This document shows, piece after piece, positions 1 to 6,513 of a DNA stretch of 21,863 nt (positions within the stretch are counted from its first letter, which is position 1; every line of letters starts with the position of its first letter). The DNA lies in the NCBI GenBank assembly GCA_039805565.1, contig JBDLTZ010000223.1:1-21863 (forward strand), in the 5' to 3' direction. The translations under genes and the position numbers were made by a program. This DNA comes from CALJIC01 sp039805565 (GTDB lineage: Bacteria > Chloroflexota > Chloroflexia > Chloroflexales > Roseiflexaceae). The notes beneath the pieces are model-generated. The model was given only the letters and a program-made list of their open reading frames with translations, was not told where the DNA came from and searched no databases.

Positions 1-26
1 GCGCCCGCCGATTCGTTGGGGACGAC

Positions 27-103
27 GCCAGACCTGCCGGGTTGTGAGGGGGAGGCCCTGGCGACCGCCGAGGCTTGGTCTGGCACAACCCGGCAGGTCT
101 GGC
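27..103. repeat. Perfect 20-bp inverted repeat downstream of prfB
   Basis: Bases 27-46 and 84-103 are exact reverse complements, 20 of 20, around a 37-base spacer. A 10-base direct repeat (CGATTCGTTG, 9-18 and 108-117) lies just outside the arms, with 8 and 4 bases between. The submotif GGTCTGGCAC also recurs directly at 77-86 and 96-105. The element begins 41 bases beyond the prfB stop in the direction of prfB transcription, so the RNA could form a long stem. There is no T-run after it, so it is not a textbook intrinsic terminator. A small palindromic repeat or a decayed miniature mobile element are alternatives. Confidence 0.7.
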
Positions 104-143
104 ACTGCGATTCGTTGAAGGCCGGCGAGGTCTGGCCCCGCGC

Positions 144-1248
144 CTACTCCCGGCCCACGTTCCAGCGCAGGTAGGACTCGACGAAGCCGTCGAGGTCGCC
201 GTCGAGCACGCCCTGGGTGTTGCTGGTCTCCTGCTCGGTGCGGTGGTCCTTGACGAGCGTGTAGGGGTGCAGGTAGTAGGTCCGCATCTGGCTGCCGAAG
301 TCGGCCTGGCGGTGTTCGCCCTTGAGGCGGGCGCGCTCCTCGCGCTGGCGCGTCAGCTCGCGCTCGAGCAGGCGGCCGCGCAGCACCTTCAGCGCCGTCT
401 CCTTGTTCTGGAGCTGCGAGCGCTCGTTCTGGCAGGTGACGACGATCTGCTCGGGGGTGCCGGCCTTGTACGTGAGGCGCACGGCCGAGTCGGTGGTGTT
501 GACGCCCTGGCCGCCGTGGCCCCCGGCGCGGAACACGTCTACGCGGATGTCCTCGGGGCGGATGGCCACCTCGGGCGCATCGTCCACCTCGGGCAGGACC
601 TCGACGAGCGCGAAGGATGTCTGGCGGGTGTTGCCGGCGTTGAACGGGGAGAGCCGGATGAGGCGGTGGACGCCGGCCTCGGCCTTGGCGCGCCCGTAGG
701 CGTAGTCCCCGCGCAGCTCCAGGGTGGCGCTCTTGATGCCGGCCTCCTCGCCCTCGGACTCCTCGATCAGATTAACCTGGTAGCGCTGGCGCTCGGCCCA
801 GCGCGTGTACATGCGCAGCATCATCGCCGCCCAGTCCTGCGCGTCGGTGCCGCCCATGCCAGCCTTGATAGACAGGAACGCGTCGCGGTCGTCGTAGCGG
901 CCGCTCAGCAGCACCTCGATCTCGAGTGCGTCCAGCAGCTTCTCGACGGCGGTGTACTCGGCGGCGATCTCGGCCGCGAGCGACTGGTCGCCCTCGGCCT
1001 CGGCCAGCTCGGCTAGCTCGGCCAGGCCCGTGATGCGGCTCTCGAGGCTGCCCCAGCGGTCCAGCTCGGCCTTGAGGCGGGTGAGGCGCTGCATCACCCC
1101 CTGCGCCTCCTGCGGGTTGCTCCAGAGGTCTGGGTCTGCCGCCCGCTCCTCGAGCTCGGTGGCCTGCTGCTGCTTCTCGGCGAGGTCAAAGACGCCCGCG
1201 GACGCTGTCGAAGCGTGACCGCAGGGCCTCCAGATCCATGTTCTCCAT
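144..1248 (-). CDS. prfB: Peptide chain release factor 2, made by +1 programmed frameshift
   Basis: Class I release factor that reads UGA and UAA in the ribosomal A site and triggers peptide hydrolysis. It is encoded in two frames. ATG at 1248 opens a 20-codon segment ending CTT TGA at 1191-1186; skipping one base resumes at GAC 1187 and runs to TAG at 144, giving 367 residues, the usual RF2 length. The RF2-specific SPF anticodon-like tripeptide is at about residues 200-202 and the catalytic GGQ loop at 245-247. After the shift the sequence has the normal coiled N-terminal domain (ending near ADPDLW and NPQEAQ). ATG 1248 has AGAGAGG five bases upstream; a second ATG at 1239 is also possible. 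Simple ORF calling would start at 1097 and lose the first 50 residues. The gene is followed by a long inverted repeat. Confidence 0.95.
1185..1191 (-). promoter_or_regulatory. RF2 autoregulatory +1 frameshift site CTTTGAC
   Basis: The minus strand reads CTT TGA C, identical to the classic RF2 slip site. When RF2 is scarce, the slow in-frame UGA lets the ribosome slip +1 from CUU to UUU and make full-length RF2. The bases just upstream are G-rich (GCGGGCGT) and only weakly resemble the Shine-Dalgarno stimulator seen in E. coli. Confidence 0.95.
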
Positions 1249-1341
1249 TGGTTCCTCTCTTGCGCTCCGAGGGATATCCGCGCTCTCCGCGGGCAGACGC
1301 CGGCGACGGGGCCTGCGTGTGGGCATGGGCCACGAGGGGGT

Positions 1342-1350
1342 ATTATACCA
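1342..1350 (-). promoter_or_regulatory. Extended -10 promoter for prfB
   Basis: The minus strand reads TGGTATAAT (TGn plus a perfect TATAAT), about 95 bases upstream of the prfB start and just beyond the sir2 stop. No good -35 hexamer is seen. It implies that prfB is transcribed separately from sir2. Confidence 0.6.
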
Positions 1351-1373
1351 GCGCTTCAGTGGCCGGGGTGGTG

Positions 1374-2132
1374 CTACCCTGGCTCTCCGGCAGCGCGCTC
1401 GGCAAGGGCCGGCAGCGCCTCCGCCACATCCTCGCGCAGCACCACGTCGGCCTGCGCGTCGAAGTAGGTCTCGCCCTGGTTCACGATGATGACCTTCGCG
1501 CCGGCGCGGCGGGCCACATCGGGCAGCTCGCTCACCGGGAAGACCTCGAGCGAGGTGCCGGCCACGATCAGGGCGTCGCAGGTCTCAGCGGCGCGGCGGG
1601 CGAGCCAGTACAGGCCACGCGGGAGCAGCTCGTCGAACAGGACGATATCCGGCTTGATCAGCCCGCCGCACCGACAGCGCGGCACCTGGCCGAGGCGCAT
1701 CAGGCGGATGACCGGGTCGCCGGGAATCTGGTGGCCGCACTCGACGCAGGTAGCGGTGCGGATGTGGCCGTGGAGCTCGAAGACCTCGCGCGAGCCGGCG
1801 CGACGATGGAGGCTGTCGATGTTCTGGGTGATCACTGCTCTGAGGCGACCGCTGCGCTCAAGGCCGGCGAGCGCGTGGTGAGCGGCGTTGGGCAGCGCGC
1901 TCTGCACCGCGTCGAGCAGCGGCGCGAACCACTCGAAGAAGCGCCTCGGGTTGCGCTGGAAGGCGCTGAGCGAGGCGACCTCCGCCGGATTGTAGCGCTG
2001 CCAGATGCCCGCCCCGCTGCGGAAGTCCGGGATACCCGAGGGCCGGCTGACGCCCGCGCCGGTGAGCGCGACAATCCGCTTGGCGCCGCGCAGGACGGCG
2101 CCGGCCCGCTCGATGGTGTTGTTGTGGTCCAT
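1374..2132 (-). CDS. Sir2-family NAD-dependent protein deacylase
   Basis: Cytosolic sirtuin that removes acyl groups from lysines using NAD. In the 252-residue product, GAGVSRPSGIPDFR (25-38) is the NAD-binding signature, TQNID (102-106) the nicotinamide pocket, and His121 in ELHGH the catalytic base. Cys129, Cys132, Cys153 and Cys155 form the zinc ribbon, and GTSLEVFPV comes after it. The start is taken at ATG 2132, where the conserved fold begins; it has GGAG upstream. An ATG 12 codons earlier would add residues the family lacks. Which acyl group it removes cannot be read with certainty. I do not see the Ala-Tyr / Arg pair of SIRT5-like desuccinylases near 53-57 (the sequence is ASLSA), so deacetylase is the default. 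It stands alone between prfB and the cyclase operon. Confidence 0.93.
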   Translation of the reverse strand: MDHNNTIERAGAVLRGAKRIVALTGAGVSRPSGIPDFRSGAGIWQRYNPAEVASLSAFQRNPRRFFEWFAPLLDAVQSALPNAAHHALAGLERSGRLRAVITQNIDSLHRRAGSREVFELHGHIRTATCVECGHQIPGDPVIRLMRLGQVPRCRCGGLIKPDIVLFDELLPRGLYWLARRAAETCDALIVAGTSLEVFPVSELPDVARRAGAKVIIVNQGETYFDAQADVVLREDVAEALPALAERAAGEPG

Positions 2133-2204
2133 AGCTCTCGCTCCGCGCTGATGTGAGGCCTGCACCACTCGGTTATTGTGCGGGACGTCGTGGAGTACAG
2201 CCTC

Positions 2205-2213
2205 ATGCTAGCA
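2205..2213 (-). promoter_or_regulatory. Possible extended -10 for sir2
   Basis: The minus strand reads TGCTAGCAT, matching TGnTAnnnT, about 75 bases upstream of the sir2 ATG. It is in the 144-base gap after the cyclase gene, which otherwise shows no gene. There is no -35. The call is weak alone, but the pattern recurs at other genes here. Confidence 0.35.
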
Positions 2214-2276
2214 CGGGTGGCGGAGCAGCGCAACGTTGCATGCCTTCACGCTGCGGTATAGGGCTGTCCATTGAAG

Positions 2277-3056
2277 CTACCCGGCCGGCGCGATCGCGAT
2301 CACGCGCAGCGGGCTGCCGCTGCCGTCCACGATCTTGAGCGGGGCGGCGATCACCACCGCGCCGGTGGCCGGCAGCTGGTCCAGGTTGCAGAGGCTCGCC
2401 AGCCCGAACTTGCCGGCGCCATGCATCACCGCGTGGTTGGGGAAGGGCGGGTCGAAGCCGCCGGCCTGGCCCGCGTCGGTGCCGACCGTCTCCACGCCGA
2501 CGCCCACGACGTCGCGCTGCACCAGCAGCTCCGACGTGCTTCTGTGGAAGCCCGGGGTATGCGGGCCGTCCTCGGCCACATTAAGGAAGGCCGCTGGGTC
2601 CGTTCGCTGGCTCCAGTCCGTTCGCAGCAGCACCCAGGCGCCGGGGGGGATGCGGCCGTGCTGCTCCTCCCAGGCCAGCACGTGCTCCGGCATCAGCAGG
2701 AAGTCGGGGTCGTCCACCGCCTCGGCCGAGACGTCGATCACGCAGGCAGGGCCGATAAAGCGGCGCGCGGGGATGGTGTCGGTGCTGTTGTCTGGCTGGC
2801 TACGGCCAGTGATCCAGTGCACGGGGGCGTCGAAGTGGGTGCCGGTATGCTCGCCGAGGTGCAGGGTGTTCCAGTACCAGCCCGGCCCGCGCTCGTCGTA
2901 GCGCGAGATGACCTGGAGCGAGACGCCTGGGGAGGATGCGAAGATCGGTGGCAGGCCGATCACCGGCGTGTTCGGGCCGAGCGGCTGGGTGAGGTCGACT
3001 ACGCGGAGGGCGCCGGTGTTCAGCGCTTCGACGAGCTGAGTCAGGATGTTAGACAC
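2277..3056 (-). CDS. Cyclase-family metal-dependent hydrolase (kynurenine formamidase-like fold)
   Basis: Member of the cyclase / arylformamidase-like family: metal hydrolases that open amide, lactone or ring bonds. HTGTHFDAPVH at residues 70-80 is the HxGTHxDxP metal-binding signature; the 259-residue length fits the family. The start is GTG 3056, with AAGGAG six bases upstream. It is the third gene of an operon, 12 bases after the ComE-like gene, so it probably acts in the same pathway as the TPP decarboxylase. A true kynurenine formamidase would be expected near tryptophan-degradation genes, and none are seen, so the substrate stays open. Confidence 0.85.
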   Translation of the reverse strand: MSNILTQLVEALNTGALRVVDLTQPLGPNTPVIGLPPIFASSPGVSLQVISRYDERGPGWYWNTLHLGEHTGTHFDAPVHWITGRSQPDNSTDTIPARRFIGPACVIDVSAEAVDDPDFLLMPEHVLAWEEQHGRIPPGAWVLLRTDWSQRTDPAAFLNVAEDGPHTPGFHRSTSELLVQRDVVGVGVETVGTDAGQAGGFDPPFPNHAVMHGAGKFGLASLCNLDQLPATGAVVIAAPLKIVDGSGSPLRVIAIAPAG

Positions 3057-3068
3057 GCAGTGCTCCTT

Positions 3069-3638
3069 CTACGCCCGGAGGTTCTTGAGGTGGCGTGCGA
3101 ACTGGAAGCGGCTCTCGAGAAGCGGCAGGTCAGTGACGAAGGCCTTCGGGCCGACAGCCTTGACCTTGGCGACGATCGTGGTGAGCTCGCCGGCGCCGAG
3201 GGCGTCCTCGAAGGCGGCCGAAAACGCATCGAGGGTGCCGGCCTCGGCCACGCGGGGCACGCCCGCGGCGCGCGCCATCCCGGCGATGTCGCTGCCGGTG
3301 GCGGTGGCAGTGGGGAACCCGCCGACCGAGAGCAGGCTCTCGTTGTCGAATACGACGTGCACCAGGTTCGGCGGGCGGTAGCGGGCCAGAGTCGTCAGGC
3401 CGCCCAGGTTCATGAGCACTGAGCCGTCGCCGTCGAGCACCACCACCTTCAGCTCCGGGCGGCTGAGCGCCAGCCCCAGGCCCATCGAGGAGGCCAGCCC
3501 CATCGCGTGCTGGAGGTAGAAGAAGTTCGGGCGGTGGCCGACCTCCTGGAGCTCGGCGGCCGTGGCGCCCATAATCGTCACGACGACGCAGCGCTCGAGC
3601 TGCGGGTAGATGGCGCGCATAGCGTCGATTCGCAGCAT
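3069..3638 (-). CDS. TPP-dependent decarboxylase beta subunit, sulfopyruvate decarboxylase ComE-like
   Basis: Cofactor-binding half of a split thiamine-diphosphate decarboxylase. GDGS at 70-73 followed by an Asn at 99 is the Mg/TPP motif (GDGx~25N). YLQHAMGLASSMGLGLALS and the VLMNLGGLTTLARY stretch match the ComE pattern of sulfopyruvate and phosphonopyruvate decarboxylases. The start is ATG 3638, with GGAGGAG eight bases upstream, giving 189 residues. A GTG at 3656 would place the SD inside the gene. It begins 5 bases after the stop of the ComD-like gene, consistent with coupled translation of the two subunits. In methanogens ComDE makes sulfoacetaldehyde for coenzyme M; no other coenzyme M gene is visible, so here the substrate is some related 3-substituted pyruvate or is unknown. 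Confidence 0.87.
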   Translation of the reverse strand: MLRIDAMRAIYPQLERCVVVTIMGATAAELQEVGHRPNFFYLQHAMGLASSMGLGLALSRPELKVVVLDGDGSVLMNLGGLTTLARYRPPNLVHVVFDNESLLSVGGFPTATATGSDIAGMARAAGVPRVAEAGTLDAFSAAFEDALGAGELTTIVAKVKAVGPKAFVTDLPLLESRFQFARHLKNLRA

Positions 3639-3643
3639 AGGGC

Positions 3644-4156
3644 TCACTCCTCCCACATCAGGTCGCGGCAGAGCAGCAGCGCCACGGGCCTGAGCGAGGA
3701 CTCGGCCAGTGTCTGGGCCTGGCGGATGCGCCGCTCGACGTGGCCGGGCTCCTCGAGGCGCAGCGCGGGGATGCCGAGCGCCTGGAGCAGGCCCTCAGTG
3801 ACGCCGCCGCCCTCGGTCTGCCACGGGTCGCGCTCGCCGAACTCGCCGCGGTAGCTGATCAGCATGAGCAGCGGGATGCGGTACAGGCGCGCGAGCGATA
3901 CGATCCCGTTGATGCTCTGCAGGAAGCCGTGGTTCTGCATGAGCATGGCCGACTTCACCCCGGCGAGGTGCGCGCCGGCCGAGATGCCGACCCCCTCCTC
4001 CTCCTTGGCGAGGCGCACCAGGGTCATGGCCGGGTCCTCCTCGGCCATGCGGATCAGGTGGACGAGCCAGGTCTCGGGCAGCGCCGAGAGCAGGCGGACG
4101 TCACACGCCCTGAGGGCGTCGTAGATCAGCTGCGAGCTGACGATAGAGACCGGCAC
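3644..4156 (-). CDS. TPP-dependent decarboxylase alpha subunit, sulfopyruvate decarboxylase ComD-like
   Basis: Pyrimidine-binding half of the split decarboxylase. KEEEGVGISAGAHLAG at 51-66 carries the Glu that activates the TPP aminopyrimidine. QNHGFLQSINGI (74-85) and LLMLISYRG (96-104) follow the ComD order. The length of 170 residues fits a lone alpha subunit. The start is GTG 4156, with AAGGAG six bases upstream. It leads the operon comD-like, comE-like, cyclase, driven by a promoter that diverges from the LOG gene. The match to ComD is closer than to single-chain phosphonopyruvate decarboxylase, which fuses both halves. Confidence 0.87.
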   Translation of the reverse strand: MPVSIVSSQLIYDALRACDVRLLSALPETWLVHLIRMAEEDPAMTLVRLAKEEEGVGISAGAHLAGVKSAMLMQNHGFLQSINGIVSLARLYRIPLLMLISYRGEFGERDPWQTEGGGVTEGLLQALGIPALRLEEPGHVERRIRQAQTLAESSLRPVALLLCRDLMWEE

Positions 4157-4199
4157 GCCTGTCTCCTTCGGTGTATTGCTGGCTCCTGGGATAGCGCGG

Positions 4200-4205
4200 A
4201 TTGTA
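4200..4205 (-). promoter_or_regulatory. -10 element for the comDE-like/cyclase operon
   Basis: The minus strand reads TACAAT 44 bases upstream of the GTG start, in the divergent gap 4157-4277. No convincing -35 is seen. Confidence 0.45.
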
Positions 4206-4237
4206 CTACAGGTGCCGGGCGGCGGTCAACGGCGGGG

Positions 4238-4246
4238 TGCTATACT
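4238..4246 (+). promoter_or_regulatory. Extended -10 promoter for the LOG-DUF58 operon
   Basis: TGCTATACT matches TGnTATAAT with one change. The LOG ATG lies 31 bases downstream, leaving a short leader that contains the RBS GAGGAGAAGGA. It diverges from the operon to its left. Confidence 0.6.
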
Positions 4247-4277
4247 TGGCGCGAGACCTGAGGAGAAGGACCGAAGC

Positions 4278-4826
4278 ATGAACGTGTGTGTCTACTGCGC
4301 CTCAAGTGGGCGCATCCCCGAGGTGTACTTCGTGGCCGCGCGGGCGATGGGCGAGGGTATGGCGCGGCGCGGCTGGCCGCTGGTGTACGGCGGCGGCAGC
4401 GTGGGGCTGATGGGCGCGGTGGCCGAGGCCGTCCACGCCGCCGGCGGACATGTGGTGGGCGTGATCCCGCAGGCGCTGCTGGACCTGGAGGTGGGCTACC
4501 TGCGCGCCGATGAGCTGATCGTGACCACGACGATGCGCGAGCGCAAGCAGATCATGGACGACCGCGCGGACGCCTTCGTGGCGCTGCCTGGCGGCTTCGG
4601 CACGCTGGAGGAGCTGCTGGAGATAATGACGCTGCGCCAGCTCGGCTACCACGACAAGCCGATCATCGTGGTGAGTGTGGCCGGCTACTTCGACCCGCTC
4701 CTGGAGCAGTTCGAGCGCATCTACGCCGAGGGGTTCACGCACGACCGGGTGCGCGGGCTGTACACGGTGGTGGGCACGGTGGAGGAGGCGCTCGCTGCGC
4801 TCGAAAGGCTGAAGGATGAACGCTGA
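4278..4826 (+). CDS. LOG-family nucleoside 5'-monophosphate phosphoribohydrolase (TIGR00730 type)
   Basis: Cleaves the N-glycosidic bond of nucleoside monophosphates; LOG enzymes release free cytokinin bases from the riboside 5'-monophosphate. YGGGSVGLMG (37-46), MRERK (86-90) and PGGFGTLEE (104-112) are the family signature, once mislabelled lysine decarboxylase. The product has 182 residues, typical for the family. ATG 4278 is preceded by GAGGAGAAGGA; a longer upstream frame is ignored because it starts before the promoter. The last codons and stop are written in degenerate heptamer repeats (4807-4834), and the next gene starts 4 bases after the stop codon. Bacterial LOGs often act on AMP or other nucleotides, so a hormone role is not implied. 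Confidence 0.93.
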   Translation: MNVCVYCASSGRIPEVYFVAARAMGEGMARRGWPLVYGGGSVGLMGAVAEAVHAAGGHVVGVIPQALLDLEVGYLRADELIVTTTMRERKQIMDDRADAFVALPGGFGTLEELLEIMTLRQLGYHDKPIIVVSVAGYFDPLLEQFERIYAEGFTHDRVRGLYTVVGTVEEALAALERLKDER

Positions 4827-4891
4827 ACGATGAACAACGTGATTGATCGCCTGCGTCGTCTCCCTTCAGCCTTCAGCCTTCAGTCTTCAGC
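4807..4891. repeat. Heptamer tandem repeats with an inverted partner
   Basis: 4807-4834 is four 7-base units of form SGMTGAA (GGCTGAA, GGATGAA and so on). 4864-4891 is four units of CTTCAGY, the reverse complement of the first set. The left block contains the LOG stop (4824-4826) and the DUF58 ATG (4830-4832). The right block is read in frame as the N-terminal PSAFSLQSSAF of DUF58. The two blocks could pair as a long stem. Confidence 0.8.
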
Positions 4892-6278
4892 GTTTCGCCG
4901 CCGGCTGACGCTGGACGGGCGTATCAGCGTGGCGCAGCCGCTGGCGCTGGCCTCCGGCCCCGTGCTCCTGCTGATCGCTCTGGCTGCGCCGTACCGCTGG
5001 CTGTTCTTCGTGGCCTACGCCTTCCTGTTCCTCACGGCGGCGGCCTACCTCTGGGCGCGCGCTCTGGCAGGGGGCGTGACGCTGCGGCGGCACCTGAGCA
5101 GTGCCTGGGCGCAGGTGGGCGACGACCTTGAGGAGGAGTGGGAGCTGGTGAACAGCAGCCGCGCGCCGCTGGCGTGGCTGGAGGTGGACGACGCCTCGAC
5201 GCTGCCGGGGTACGCTGGGCGGCGCGTGGCGGCTGCGGGTAGTGGCGAGGTGGTGCGCTGGACCACCAGCGCGCCCTGCGCCCGCCGCGGCGTGTACACC
5301 CTCGGCCCGCTGCGTCTGCGCACGGCCGATCCGCTCGGGCTCTTCGCGGTGGGCTGGCACCAGGGCGAGGCGCAGCAGATCGTGATCTACCCGCCGCTCG
5401 CCCGCCTGCCGGAGCTACGCTTCCCCCGTGGCCAGCGCGGCGGCCTGGCGCGCACTGATCTCCTGCAGCAGCAGCTCACGCCGAGCGTCGGCGGTGTGCG
5501 CGACTACGTCCCCGGCGACTCGCCGAGCCACATCCACTGGCCGACGGTGGCGCGCCAGCAGAAGCTGGTGGTGAAGGAGTTCGACCAGGAGGTGGCGGGG
5601 GCTCTCTGGATCGCGCTGGACCTGTGGGCGGGCGCGTACGAGGGCCGAGGGGCAAAGGCTGAGGACCGAGGGCCGACAGCTGAGGACCAGGTGCCAGCGG
5701 CTGAGCCCGACGTGTACGCCGTCCGCGTCCGGTCGTCGGCGGTGCCGGACGCGCCGACGCGCTACGCCTGGGACTCGCCGCTGGAGCTGGCGGTGGCGCT
5801 GGCGGCCTCGCTGGCGGCGCAGGCGCTGGGTGAGGGTCGGGCAGTGGGGCTGCTGGCGGACGATGGCCGGCGGCGGGTGGTGGCGCCGGGGCGGGGCCCG
5901 CGCCAGCTGTGGCGCATCCTGGGCGAGCTGGTGGACGCGCAGGCTACCAGCGCGCTCTCGCTCGCCGAGCTGGTGCGGCAGGGGCGCGCCGGCCAGGGGC
6001 CCGAGGCGGCGGGTGCCGGGCTGGCCGTGGTGACGCCGGACCTGGTGGGGTCGTGGCTCCCTGCGCTGGCCGACTGGAACCGGGGGCGAGCGGGAGGGGC
6101 GATGGCGCTCCTGGTGGCCGAGCCGGGGGTGGCGGTGGGGGGGCTGGAGGCGCGCCTGGCCGAGCTTGGGGCGCCCGTGCACCGGTTCGAGGTCGGCACG
6201 CCGCTGGCGCTGCTGAACCCGCCGAAGCCGCGCTCGGTCACGCGGGTCTCGCCCCTGGGACGGGTGGTGACCGGGTAA
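4830..6278 (+). CDS. DUF58 domain membrane protein
   Basis: Family of membrane-anchored proteins with a von Willebrand A-like half, normally encoded beside MoxR ATPases; exact role unknown. Two hydrophobic segments span about residues 36-76. The DUF58 core motif RDYVPGDSPSHIHWPTVAR is at 224-242, followed by the LVVKEFDQE strand. The product is 482 residues, longer than the usual 380-450. Two repeat-derived pieces explain part of this: residues 12-22 come from CTTCAGY heptamers, and about 271-291 from nine heptamers (5640-5702) placed after the first vWA strand (ALWIALDLWAG). ATG 4830 has only a distant AAGGA and lies inside the repeat, so the true start could be later, at a non-ATG codon near residue 25-30. 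No MoxR or transglutaminase gene lies next to it. A degenerate copy of its 3' end follows. Confidence 0.88.
   Translation: MNNVIDRLRRLPSAFSLQSSAFRRRLTLDGRISVAQPLALASGPVLLLIALAAPYRWLFFVAYAFLFLTAAAYLWARALAGGVTLRRHLSSAWAQVGDDLEEEWELVNSSRAPLAWLEVDDASTLPGYAGRRVAAAGSGEVVRWTTSAPCARRGVYTLGPLRLRTADPLGLFAVGWHQGEAQQIVIYPPLARLPELRFPRGQRGGLARTDLLQQQLTPSVGGVRDYVPGDSPSHIHWPTVARQQKLVVKEFDQEVAGALWIALDLWAGAYEGRGAKAEDRGPTAEDQVPAAEPDVYAVRVRSSAVPDAPTRYAWDSPLELAVALAASLAAQALGEGRAVGLLADDGRRRVVAPGRGPRQLWRILGELVDAQATSALSLAELVRQGRAGQGPEAAGAGLAVVTPDLVGSWLPALADWNRGRAGGAMALLVAEPGVAVGGLEARLAELGAPVHRFEVGTPLALLNPPKPRSVTRVSPLGRVVTG
5640..5702 (+). repeat. Nine in-frame heptamers inside the DUF58 gene
   Basis: 63 bases divide exactly into nine 7-base units around GAGGRCC / GAGGGGC / GACAGCT. 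63 is also 21 codons, so the reading frame is kept. It encodes a charged linker (around GRGAKAEDRG and PTAEDQ) between vWA strands where the family has a short loop. Confidence 0.75.
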
Positions 6279-6298
6279 CTGTGTGATGGGATGCCAGG

Positions 6299-6372
6299 GC
6301 CCGTGCACCTGTTCGAGGTCGGGGCGCCGCTGGCGTTGCTGAGCCCGCCGGGGCCGCGCTCGGTCACGCGGG
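6299..6372 (+). pseudogene. Decayed tandem duplicate of the DUF58 3' end
   Basis: Bases 6299-6372 match 6173-6246 at 67 of 74 positions by hand alignment, without gaps, at an offset of 126 bases, which is a whole number of codons. The source segment encodes the C-terminal PVHRFEVGTPLALLNPPKPR of DUF58; the copy reads PVHLFEVGAPLALLSPPGPR. The copy lies beyond the DUF58 stop in the same frame. An ATG at 6291 opens a 117-codon frame, but this runs over the end of the opposite gene and has no RBS. I take it as a remnant, not a gene. Confidence 0.8.
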
Positions 6373-6402
6373 GCGTGGGGACGCTCGGGCGTGGGGACGC
6401 TC
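6371..6402 (+). repeat. Perfect 16-bp tandem duplication
   Basis: GGGCGTGGGGACGCTC occurs twice head to tail (6371-6386 and 6387-6402). It abuts the end of the duplicated DUF58 segment. Confidence 0.8.
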
Positions 6403-6408
6403 CCGTAT

Positions 6409-6464
6409 GGGTGCAGCAGCCGGACGAGACCGTACCTGACGACATGATCCGAGCTGCTGCACCC
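6409..6464. terminator. Large hairpin between convergent DUF58 and DUF362 genes
   Basis: 6409-6420 and 6453-6464 are perfect 12-base inverted arms. One bulged A (6452) then allows four more pairs (6421-6424 with 6448-6451). The hairpin lies between two convergent genes and could stop both, but no T-run flanks either side, so factor-independent termination is uncertain. Confidence 0.5.
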
Positions 6465-6513
6465 CTACACCATGGCCCGCGCCCCCGTACGGCATCGTCC
6501 GTGTCGCAACAAC

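Noticed and set aside
27..103. Intrinsic terminator for prfB
   Set aside because: The spacer is 37 bases long and no T-run follows on the transcribed strand, so I list it only as an inverted repeat.
2277..3056. Naming the cyclase kynB
   Set aside because: The HxGTHxDxP motif is shared by the whole family and no tryptophan-catabolism genes are adjacent.
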